This document shows positions 1 to 10,800 of a stretch of DNA of 64,000 bases, piece by piece (positions within the stretch are counted from its first letter, which is position 1; every line of letters starts with the position of its first letter). Position numbers and translations under genes: made by a program. The notes beneath the pieces were generated by a model. The model was not told the DNA's origin, ran no database searches, and worked only from the letters and a program-made list of their open reading frames with translations. Source of the DNA: Phoronis australis (lineage: Eukaryota > Phoronida > Phoronidae); NCBI GenBank assembly GCA_002633005.1, contig NMRA01000007.1, positions 886,811-950,810 on the forward strand, given 5' to 3'.

Positions 1-3000
1 ACTGATTAAGCTACTATGCCTGTTGAATAAAAACATTTCAATGCACAGAGAGGAACTCATTTAAGAATCCTTGGCACTTCACAAATGAGGAACCATAGGG
101 TTATCTCTTAAAATCAGACAAAAGAAAGCGCTCTGGGAATTCAAAATCCAAACCAGTGCAAAACTTTAAAAAGGGGTCGGGATAATCCAGTTGTTTATTT
201 GTCAATGGTGAATTCTTAACTGAAGCGCTTTGGGGTTTAAAAACTTTACCACGCTTTTCTGATCTTGAATTGTTTCAAAATGATCTGACAATTCAAATAA
301 CAATTGATGTTTATAAGCATCATTTTAAGGTTGGCCATCGCCAAAAAACTCTAAATCATTTTCTTGAGTCCTTGATGGTTTCGATGTTCTTGTTGAAAAT
401 GGAAATCAAGTCTTACCACGGTAAAGACTATTGTGAAAACAGTTAATAGGTTTTAATGGCTTAATACATATTTTTAGTGCTCTGCTAACTACTGTTTTTT
501 TAAAGCAAGGAAACATGGCTACCTGAAGCAAGGATAAAAACCTACCCTAGGCAATATCATTATTGATCAATACTTGTTCCACTACTAAATGAAGTAACCA
601 TTCATCCACACACAGACTACAGAATATTTTCCAAGTCATTCTGAGTCACTGTATGGCAACAGTAAACATCAAAATTGCGTCATATTACATAAAAGAGCAT
701 CAAGAATTTTAAACAAGCGCCCATGTTGGTGCATCAGAACTAATTATAAGGAGCAGCCCAGAAGGTGCTTATTAGCTCCAGGTAAAGCAAATAGACTTTC
801 TATTTTAGCCACGGTCCTCCAGGGGGTGTTGCAAGTCAGAATCAACAGAGTTGCTGACCACAATCTGTAGACTACAGAACAAATATGACAGGTTTTGTCA
901 GAAATCTGTCGAGTGGTTTTAACAATTTTTGAAGAAAGAAGTAATATCTCACTAATTTAGGACATACGGCAAAAATGATTTTTTTAAACATTTTTCATAA
1001 AAAGGAAGTAGTACCAAAATGAATACTTTTTCATTTTAAGGTATTAAAGGACCCTACAAAAATGTCCAAATATGGCTAACTTCTGAACATCACATCTCAA
1101 AAATGGCTGATCAAATTCATGTGAAACTTTCAGACACTATGGTGTATGAAGCACTGTTTTCAAAAATGCTGTTACAAAATGTTTTTACAAGGTTCTACTT
1201 TCGCATGACGGGCTACCAAAAACATGATCATGATTTTCATAGAACTAAAGTAAAGTTTTGAGATCTCATCTTGAACATTGATATCAAATAAAACTTGATC
1301 CTATTATTGATTGTATAGATACTGTTGTTTCATTATCAATGTGCCTTTCTTTTTCTAGTCAAAAATCAAATGCTAAAGGCTTTTAATTTTCAAACAATAA
1401 CTAATTTTACAGAATTAAAACCTATCGTTATTTAGATATTTGACAAAATATATAGACTAGTCCTACACAACCTTAAGTGAACTATACCATAGGTATCATC
1501 ATATACTAGTGCTGTTTTGAGAAATTGTGGGTATTCAAAGCCTGTGAAGATGAAAAAAAATTGTGGCAATTGTCACTTTTTCTGGCATTGGTCAGACTTT
1601 ACCACAATATATTAAAGTGCTATTTGAAAGGACATCATTTAAATTGGTGTTTGTTGGATGATGATCTTTAATAGGCAAATGCTTAATCCACAACTGAAAA
1701 ATTGAACACATTCTGTTTAGCTGAGGTTCATATATCGTGTGCACAAGTCTTTTCCTAAAAAATAAAATTTTAGCAACAAAGGTATTCTACCATAGGTGTC
1801 TGTAAATTTTGTTGATTATCATGTTTGCCATTGTAATGGACTAGCGGGCAGGTAGCCAAATATACATGTAAAATACCATACTTGCCTGAGTTAACAACTA
1901 CCGGTATATTCAGTTTAAGGCTCATCGATGAAGTTTCTCACTATTTTAACTTTTAAACCCTTTTGCTCACCTTAACGCCAACTCAAAATTTCAAGACTAC
2001 CTTGAAAGCACCCATGTCCTGAGCATACAAAACTTGCTTAACTTCATGAGTAAAAATCAGTCAAGAGTTTCAGCGTTTACCCAAACTGACCATGACGTGG
2101 ATACTAGTAAACACCGACCCTGGGCTTCTTATTTTTTTATTTTAAACGTCAATTCTCTGCTCAACACCCACCTTGCATGGATCTTTCCAATACCTGGTGA
2201 GCAGCCGTCTCTTTAATAGTACAGCAGCATATCACAAGCTGAGAGAAAACTCACTTACATCTTGTAGTGGTGTCTAGATAAGCGATTGCAAGAAATCACA
2301 AATGAAATTTCAACCTAATTTCCACTAAAAAGGAACCAGTGCAGTGAAATAATATTTAAAAAAAGTTTAATTGTTTTATACAATGGTGCATCAACTATAT
2401 TGAACCTTATACTGGCTGGAAAATTGGAAGGGGGTGATAAGATCAAGAGCAGGCGCCAACTATGGACAACACATCGAAATGTTAGGACAGCTAAAATTTG
2501 TTTTCGTTTTTAAAAACGCACAATATTACACATATTAATAGAAATCCATAAATTTCAATATCACGAAACTGTAAAACGTGTAGAAATTGGTACATGCATT
2601 CAAAACTTATTCTAATTTTAAGGCTGAAATTCATGTCGCCAAGGTGGCCATTATCAGATTGCCCTGAAGAAAAAGTCCATTTCCAACGGTCACTTTTTAT
2701 GAAAACAAAAGTATACGACAATGAAAGTTTGGGTGAATTTAGGGCATCAGTCATCAGCAAAGTGAAAGTGAAATGTGTTTGAAATAACTGTGGACAGCAG
2801 TGCCGCGACAAGCAATATTTAGTGCATTAAAACAGATTATTGAATCTCTCCGCAGACAAAAACATCGAAAAGATGACAAATAACGTACTGAATATGAACG
2901 TTGCATTCTGAATGATGAGTTTTGGGGATTTACTCATTTGTTGCAGAAGATGAACTGGTATATGAATTTCTCAAACGAATTCAAAACACTCGCAAATTAA

Positions 3001-3966
3001 TAGCATAAATAAAACAACTCCATTGGCACAATGATAAAAATTAAACTCATAAATGGGTCCCTCTTAAAAATGTCTGTCGGAGACGTGTTATACCTGACCA
3101 GGGCTTTATCCAGGATTTCGAAAATAGGGTGTCCAAAATGGGGTTCCCAATATTCCAGGGCGTCCATGATTCCAACGACGCATTACCCCCACTCCCACCA
3201 CCATTTACCAGTAGCCCCCTCCCCCCACACACAGGGAGCTTTTTTACAAAAAATGCATTGAACAAGGCTTTTGCATGTAAGTTTACAAAAACAGCTCTCT
3301 TGTAGTGATGTTTTTACTAAAAGAAACTGTGTGGATCAAGAATTTTTATGTGTAAATTTACAAAAACAGACAACCAAACAGGTATTACAGATATTACAGA
3401 TTTTGGTTGAACGACCAGTGCAGATTGCTGTTTTAAAGTTTATCATATCATTTTAAGTAGCTTTACATTATGTACAATGAGTCATCAAAGCTGCAGTTAC
3501 CAACATAAGAAAAATGCACAGATGATGCCACGTTGTCTATGGCAGAGACACTCTGGCAACCAAACACTGCTTATGATTGACAGGTCTACAAAATACTTTG
3601 AAAATAGTTTGAACATTGTAACATTTTATATACATTGTATATTATTTCTGAGTTGAAAGGCCCAACTTCTCTCTTTCATTAACTGGGTTGTCCTAGTAAT
3701 CTTACAATGTGGGTGTACAAAGGAGAACAGTGGGCGTCCTTGCCAGGGCCTCGATTAGTGCTAAGGTGTACAAATGGATGCCCAGGACATACGCTGCATG
3801 AAGGCCTGTCCCTAACTAAAGGCCAGCGAAAGTTGGTTCCAAGCAGCTATTTGACAAGTGGAACCCTTTCACTTTTACCATAGATTACTTCCTTGAAATT
3901 AAATTTGGTGCGTTTCAATTAATACTGGTTAATTAATGTCTTTCTTAAACAGTTAAAGAAGCTCAC
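1..3966. other. Region with no supportable gene
   Basis: Open frames here are short (60-106 codons), overlap on both strands and lack coding-like composition. Isolated donor-like sites on the - strand occur near 2252-2257 and 1963-1968, but the exons they would close contain stops in the frames I checked. If the candidate - strand gene at 3967-4340 is real, its later exons should lie here or beyond the left edge of the window; I could not identify them. Part of the region (about 1040-1810) is a dispersed repeat. Confidence 0.6.
1040..1810. repeat. Dispersed repeat, fragment 1 of 3 (longest)
   Basis: The stretch at 1081-1140 (including the core ATGGCTGATC) is matched closely at 44952-45010, and weaker similarity continues for a few hundred bases in both. 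The right part, around 1510-1560 (AAATTGTGGGTATTCA and a following GTGAAGATGAAAAAA-like stretch), is matched at about 51970-52030, and the ends at about 1797 and 52108 share a GTGNCTGTAAAT motif. The three places therefore look like fragments of one interspersed family of at least about 750 bp. No coding frame survives, so I cannot assign a transposon class. Confidence 0.65.
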
Positions 3967-4072
3967 CTTCTATCACAAAACAAAACTTTCCCCGTGAAGC
4001 TATCAAGAGGTTTAAGTCAACATCACCAGACATCTCATCAAGATCTGGTTCATCTTGACATGTTCATTCATT
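3967..4072 (-). CDS. Candidate 5' coding exon of an unidentified divergent gene (partial)
   Basis: On the - strand this segment runs from an acceptor-like GTTTTAG (ending at 4073) to a donor GTGAGC (3966-3961). Starting at the ATG at 4033-4031, one frame is open to the donor and encodes 22 residues plus one base, beginning MSGDVDLNLL and continuing with RGKFCFVIE. The alternation of hydrophobic and basic residues looks protein-like, but I recognise no family. A short upstream reading frame starts just inside the exon, which weakens the model. Following exons were not found in the remaining 3.9 kb. Confidence is low; transcript data are needed. Confidence 0.35.
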
Positions 4073-4196
4073 CTAAAACACCACAACTCCCATACAAAAC
4101 CTCATAAACAAGACAATTTTGAATGCATTGCCCGAATATCTTGAGGAGCCGAATTTATTATTTGATGGTTTCCTTAAAAGACGTTAATTAACTTAC

Positions 4197-4320
4197 CGAG
4201 GAATAGGCAGTTTAATGCTAAAACTTGAGCAAACGACTAGAACAGTTGATTTTGGATTCTGATCTTGCCATCTTGATATTTTCTTTTGGCGATATTATCT
4301 CCCCTTAGTTCCGGTTTCAT
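4197..4320 (-). other. Candidate non-coding first exon of the divergent gene
   Basis: Read on the - strand, this segment ends in a good donor (CCTCG then GTAAGT, 4196-4191), and a 124-bp intron would separate it from the candidate coding exon at 3967-4072. All frames contain stops, so it could only be 5' UTR. The transcription start is not defined; about 4300-4340 is a guess based on the promoter-type motifs there. Confidence 0.3.
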
Positions 4321-4345
4321 CTGCTCGAGTCACGTGACTTACTTC
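4305..4345. promoter_or_regulatory. Candidate bidirectional promoter with GTCACGTGAC palindrome
   Basis: A perfect 10-bp palindrome, GTCACGTGAC, lies at 4329-4338 with an ETS-type TTCCGG at 4309-4314. The palindrome matches the consensus bound by bHLH-zip factors of the USF and MiT/TFE families (an E-box of the CLEAR type). It lies about 450 bp upstream of the zinc-finger gene ATG (4785) and at the presumed 5' end of the candidate - strand gene, as expected for a divergent housekeeping promoter. The function is inferred from motifs only. Confidence 0.4.
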
Positions 4346-4784
4346 GTCCGATTCAACAAAAACATAATTATCTACTCCACTTCTAACAAACTACAGTGTT
4401 CGTGAAGCTCAATGCAATGTTTGGGTTATCAAAAAGTATGCACATAAATGTACAGTGAATCAAAACTTCTGCGAAGCAGAATTTCAAAGAAGTTATATTC
4501 ATAAAAGTCTCCATCTTGGATTTGAGAATGCTGGTTACTTTTACCTTAGTTAGTAATGGAACAGCAAAATTATTGGCTTTTCAATGGTTGGTTTGCGTAA
4601 CTGAATAACACTAAAAATTTTCGATATTGTACGTGTCGATTATTTGAATTGATTGCAATCAACAAGACATATTATTTTCAACAATAACCTGAAATTCCTG
4701 GATTCAGCACACATGGCTATATTATGTACCCTCAAAACTGTGGTAGATTTGTGAAGCGTGAGCAGACGGCTGCACGAAGCAAAT

Positions 4785-4848
4785 ATGTCGTCTGGTCGCA
4801 GAACTTTGAGGGCAACAAGATCGTCCAAGAAGTTGTCGTCTGTCTCGG
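4785..4848 (+). CDS. Zinc-finger gene exon 1 (start codon)
   Basis: The ATG at 4785 opens a 21-codon Arg/Ser/Lys-rich segment ending in G followed by GTATCT. That leftover base plus AA at the start of exon 2 (5784) makes a Glu codon, so phase agrees. The frame joins a basic N terminus to the SSDEILEKRNSKSDSEP segment. A different frame starting at 4724 reads through this exon without using the donor and is treated as a shadow. Intron 1 (4849-5783) also carries a 129-codon open frame with no coding character. Confidence 0.78.
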
Positions 4849-7800
4849 GTATCTATTAGATTACCGGTCCTGTTTGGTACAATGTGAAAACGTACAAGTT
4901 GGTTTGAGTAATTATTGAGTGATCCCAGAAATGAACTCGAATTTCGAAGCTTGGAAATTTGACCGAAATTCGGCTGCTAACTCGAATTTGTTTTACACAG
5001 ATTTGTTTTATTCGCGTGTGCCTTTTTGTCATTTGTAACTTTTTAAACTTAGACCTTATGAACGAGTTACGTTTACTGATGTTGAGCAATAGCCATGTAC
5101 CGCCTTTGCCTTTTGTTAATTTAACGTGAATTGGCAAGGCATGGCATTATGTGCTGTTTTTGAAATTTGAAATGGTGGTCAAGTCAAGTAAAATAAATAA
5201 ACCCACATTTCACGATGTGTGATGAAGCATTAGCCCATTCAAATATTTACTTCAACCAAATTGTATCTTGTCAAAATACTGCAGTGCTATATTTTCCCGC
5301 CTATGTAGTTTACTCATTCGGTAGCACATTTTCTTGTCAGCAGAAAGATTATGCAATTTGTTGGTTAGATTTTATTTTTAGTTTATTTCTAGCTTCAGCT
5401 TTTCAATATCAAAGTTTCAGTTCTGCATTGCGAGTTCCGATGCCAATGCTATTCAAAATAGTACGAGAGTGCAATGTATCTTTCGTTGTTTGTTCGACCC
5501 GGCACAATCATAAACTAGGTCAGTCTGCGTGGCATCGACAGAGGGAGCTCAATTTGGCACATCACTGTATTTGCTTCTTTCTACATTATTTGCATCATCT
5601 TTAGAATGTTTTTTGTATGAGCTTAAGAGCTGCAATTTATAATGAACTCGATTTTATCAGCAGAAGTCGGATTGGTGGGTCCCACATGTTGAGAACCTAA
5701 GTTTTAATTGCCTGTTATTTATTAAAAGTGATTCTCAGAATGCAGAACCCACCTATACGAATTTTACCATTTTACCTTTACAGAATCATCAGATGAAATT
5801 TTAGAGAAAAGAAATTCTAAGTCAGACTCGGAACCTGCCTGTGAAGATGAGAGACCAGACAATGGGGGTTTACTTGATGTTTTGGCACACGTTGCTACTG
5901 AAAAACTTCACGAAGAACCCAAAAGCTCTCAGTCAAGAAAATCTATTTCAAAAGTATGCCTCTTGAGCAGTCTGTATTGATTTTTTAAGCTGTTAATGAA
6001 GAAGAGTCACACCTATAAACAACTGACCCTTAATTGATTTACTAGTTAAAAATATTTTGTAACGTTGAAACAGATTTGTTAAAGGTGCTTTCATATGCTT
6101 TTGTCTAAGCTGCTTGTTATTTCCCAAATTAATATTGTAAGTGAAGGAGGAAGGAAAATGGGTGTACAGTTTTATTTTTTTTTTTTAAATAGCATCGTGC
6201 AAACTGGTTGATATATAGTTATTAAGGAGACTTTAAAGCCCTCTTTGCTTTCAAGAATGCTGTGTGTGGTTGAGTAAGTGGTCATGTCTAATCCTACAAC
6301 TTCCTTTCTAGATTACCCAGCGCAGTATACGCAGCAGAGATGTACTGACTCTAGATCAGATCAGTTCTCTCACGGATAAAGCGCTGGTCAATCTCTTTGC
6401 TGAGATGACAGCCAATGAAATGAAGAAGAATTACACTTACACGTGCATGCTGATGCCTGACAAGTGCTGCAAGTCCTTCACCAGCTTCGGCAATGAGAGC
6501 AAAGCGCGTATACAGGTCAAGGCCCATCTGTTCCAGCATGTTGGTCAACTCATTAATGATGCCAATGGTGGGTTATCAGATTTTAGTCTAGCAAGCTCTT
6601 TGAAAACATGGTGAAATGAAAACTGGCATGCGTTCAGTAACGCTTGGACCTACGCTATGACCTAGGTAAAATCTAGCTAATGTCACGTGTACTCACTTAA
6701 AATATATGGCAATATTTCGCGTAATCTCGGGAAGTCTTGCTTTTTAGCGAGGTCCTAACGTTACTGAACGGGAGGCTGGTGTGACATTGTCTTTTAGATG
6801 TTACAAGCCGTTGGTCATCTTTGTGATCTTGTATCATCATTATGCTGTTATTTTGAAAAATACTCAACTCTGATATTCTGAGCAGGTGACGTGTGAACAC
6901 TAATTCCCTATATTGGTACGAATGTGAATTCATAGTAGTGTTCAACTATTTAGCAATGATGTATGTGATGTGGAAAGTAATTTAAACTGTAACATTTTAC
7001 AGATCCTTTCAAAACACAACGGGTGAAGTTCACATCTGAGCCTTTAGCAGCGAGGAAGAAAAGGCTAGCTGGTAATTACTAATGCGTCGTAGTAGTATGA
7101 TGTGTCTAGGAATTTCTGGGGTTTTTTTCTGTTCCTTCAGTGCAGCTGCTCTAAACTTAAGTATTTTTGCGCAGATGTCTGGCACATAGACTTGCAATGT
7201 AACATGTTTCTAGCAACTGAGAGAAGTAATATTTCATCGGATAGTTGATTGTTGATGAGAAAAATATGAAGAGGTCACTCTTCTCTATAGTGGTCAGTGG
7301 TGTGAAAACAGGGATCCCTTATTAAGCTATCATGAGGCACGTTCACAATTAAATTTACAGCTGAAAATGCCATGTCCAAGAAGAGGACCAGATTGGAGGA
7401 TGAAGAACCCACATCGCCCAAGTCCACTGGGAAGAACTTGGCAAAGAAAGCTGGCAACAAGTCGAAGGCAAATGAGAATTCCTTTGGCAAAAGGAGTGAC
7501 TCAGGAAAGTCCGTGCGACTGGCTACAAAAAATCAGTTGGAAAAGTTGAAGCAAAAAGGCAGTTTTCTGAGGAATATCCGAAATGTCAAGTTGCCACACG
7601 GAGAAGGCCAAACTGTAGTGCACACAACGGTGCACACTGTTAGGAATGCGTCTTGGAGTAAGTTCACTCTGGAAGAGGAGGAAACTGCCAGCGGCACCTC
7701 CAGGAAGAAGTACAAGCTAGACGAGAAGTTTGGCTATGTTGATCCAACACCGCCAAAGAAGCGTGTGGTTTCGAATGACACAAGTGACACGGACAGTATT

Positions 7801-10800
7801 ATACGGACTAATGAGCAGTTTATCATTGATCTGATGAGTCGGAGCCAGCCCCACCACGACCACTGTTACACTACGATATTTGGTAGGTAGACTAGTCTGA
7901 TCGGAAGTTAAGTGTTTCATTTGAGTAATTTGCAGCATTGTACACTCTATTTCGGGTTGTGCACCATTTGTTAGTTTCAGCTAAGTATAGACGGCCACGA
8001 ACTTTCAGTCTATGCGGAAACAATAGAATCTGTTTTGTTGCTCAGTTCCAAAGTTTCAGGTCGACATGGTGAGATCACGTGAACATTTTTAAATGAGCTA
8101 TTTTTACCATGCGTAGATCCATATGTAGATCGTCTCACTTCGTAAAAGAGCAATTGTGGACATCAATTGGCCAATAGTGTCTTAACTCAGTAACTAAGAA
8201 ACCGCTGATGTTCTATACAATCTGTGAGTTCTTCTCACATTGCAAACCCTTTTTTTCTGACATTTAGGAGCAGAATTTCTAATATGAAAGGAAGTATTGG
8301 CGTAGCACATTTTCTATGAGCTGTTTATTTTCACCTTGTCTTGTCTCCTAAAATAAAGAAGTGCCTTGGCGTGTTCTAAACATACATGTTAGTTGCCTCA
8401 GTGTCAGGATTTGAGTGAGCAGTGAGCGACTTCTCTTAACCATGTCACTATGAGGAGTAGCAATATATACACCATGCCAACCCTCAACCGCAGTGTGGAT
8501 AAAGAGATCTTGATAGGTTTTAGAATTTTACGTCACCGCATTCTCCTGGTGGTATTAAATAGAAATTCTCACTTTCATCAGTCAAGATGGATATCTGACA
8601 ACTTCTGCCAAATAAACCAACGATTTTTTATGCAACGTTTGGCATTTTTGTCTTATTTTTGCCAATGCAAAATTGGACTTTAGTCCTGAAAAGAACGCTG
8701 TTTATTTAAAAAAAAACTGGATGATCTAACTTTGGGCTGGGCAACTTGATTTTCTGACTTAGCGGGTTACTGGACTTTTGAGGTGTATGAATGTGAGTGT
8801 GGATACAACACTCATGGATTAATAGTTCCAGTATTTGATTTACTTTGATTCACACCAGTCTTCAGCCTCAGTAAATATTTAATATAATCTATACAGTAGT
8901 AATGTTGTTGTTTAAAACTATATGTCCACTGTGGGCTCCTGAGAGCATATATAAGCTTCAAGGTTGACCATAAAAGATTAGCTCGCTTGTTCATTTTTAG
9001 GCAAAAAGAAAGGCATTGAACGTCTCCATTTTGACATCGACAGTGAGTCAGATAGTGATGAAGAGCCTGCCGCTGTCGATGTACCCCTTCGCTTCTTGAC
9101 CACATCACAGAGGGCCATATTAGGCGATACTAACATGACCATGACCAGAAGTGATAAAGTCAGCATGCAGGTGGGTCGCAATGCTTCTACTTTAGCTTGG
9201 AAAGGCGTCACTGCCAATACTGAATATTTATTATGGATTTTAAGCCAGGAATGCCATATATGAACCATGGCCTTTTTAATCTTCAGATGAAGGGTGGTCT
9301 TGTGCGGACCAGTGACAACACTACACTGACGGTGTTAGAATTATCCAAGATACCGCACACCAGTGATGGCTTCCCAGTTGTCAGCTCTGAGGAGGTTGTT
9401 GGTTCTTTAGAACCTCAGATTGTGGAAGTCACGTCTAACCGTAAGTTATGCTTTGAAGATATCATAAAATGCACTAAACTGAAAATTAGATTACAAATGC
9501 ATGTGTTGATTATTTGCAATGTACAGTCTCATAATTGTTTGACTGTCAGGACTCATTACTCATCAATCACCTTTGTGTGTATACCTTGCTTGGGTGCATC
9601 AGTCATGTACATCTAGCATGCTCAGAAGTGTTAGATTTTGTTTGTAGCTGTTGGTGAGTGTGTAAAGTAAGTGAAACAGACATCAGTTATAGCATGGCTT
9701 TCGAGCGTTGCTTTAATTTACATTTGAAATTTTAGCTCATCACATCATTAGTCTAGTTCAACTGTCCACATTCTCATCTTGTGTTGGAAACCATGAATGG
9801 TTTATACATATAGGTCGCTACCCTCCCATGCCCAAGGACCCTCTAGCTCGCCAGGGTAAGATGTTGGTACCAGAGGAACAGACGAGTGAGGAAGAAGAGG
9901 AGGCGGAGAAGAAGCTTGGCAAGAAGAAGAAGTTGGTGGAGGGCTCTTCTGAGTGGGAACGGGTACGTTATGGTAGAAGGGGGTCTACTTAGTGGGAATG
10001 AGTATGTCATGATGGGAGGGGTCTACTGAGCGGGAGTGGGTGCGTCAAGGTGGGAGGAGTGTACTTGTGAGAATAGGTATGGTATGAGGGAGAGTCTATT
10101 GCGTGCGAATGGGTACTTTGGGGTAAGAGGGGTCTACCGAGTGGGAATGGGTTTGCTTTGGTATGGGGGAGGGATCTACTGAGTGGGAATGAGTACGTCA
10201 TGGTGGGAGGGGTGTACTGAGTGAGGATGGGTTCATCATGATGGGAGGGGTCTACTGTGAGGGAAGGGGTACGCCATAGTGGGAGGGGTCCACTGAGAAC
10301 TGCGTTAGAGTGGGTATGGTATGGTGGGGATCAACTGAGTGGGAAAATGTATGGTATGGGGGGAGCCCGGGGAGGTAGGATTTATTGTGTGAGAACAGGC
10401 TTATTGTGTGAGTACTGTACTGAGTGGGAATGGCTAAGTTATGGGGAGAAGGCTCAACTCGGTGAGAACGAGGGGAAGCTCCACTCACTGAGGACAGGCT
10501 GGCGTTCCTTAACTCCTTAATAACTTGCGAAAACGCAAAATCATGCAAGACTTCACGAGACATCACCACATCGGGATCACGCTAGCTTTTTAGCCTGTGT
10601 CTTAGTTCTGTGGAAGGCATACCAGCTAGGTATGGATGAAAGCTCCACTGGTGATCCTTCTGTACACGCTGTGAAGTTGACCTTCCTCCTGCTGTTTGCG
10701 ACCTGAGTTTGAAACCAATGCTTGTGTCTGAGTTTTTAGTCGGAATCTAGTTGCATTCATTTCAGCCTTGTTTGCTTCTTAAAGAAGGCTTTGCATGACG

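Noticed and set aside
5215-5604. 129-codon open frame on the + strand
   Set aside because: Lies within intron 1 of the zinc-finger gene, has no splice fit to either neighbour and no domain, and lacks the composition of the exons.
7372-7890. 172-codon frame as a separate gene
   Set aside because: It is exon 5 of the zinc-finger gene; upstream exons join it in frame and its end runs past the true donor at 7882.
10007-10569. - strand His/Pro/Ser-rich open frames
   Set aside because: Products of the G-rich minisatellite in intron 8 of the zinc-finger gene.
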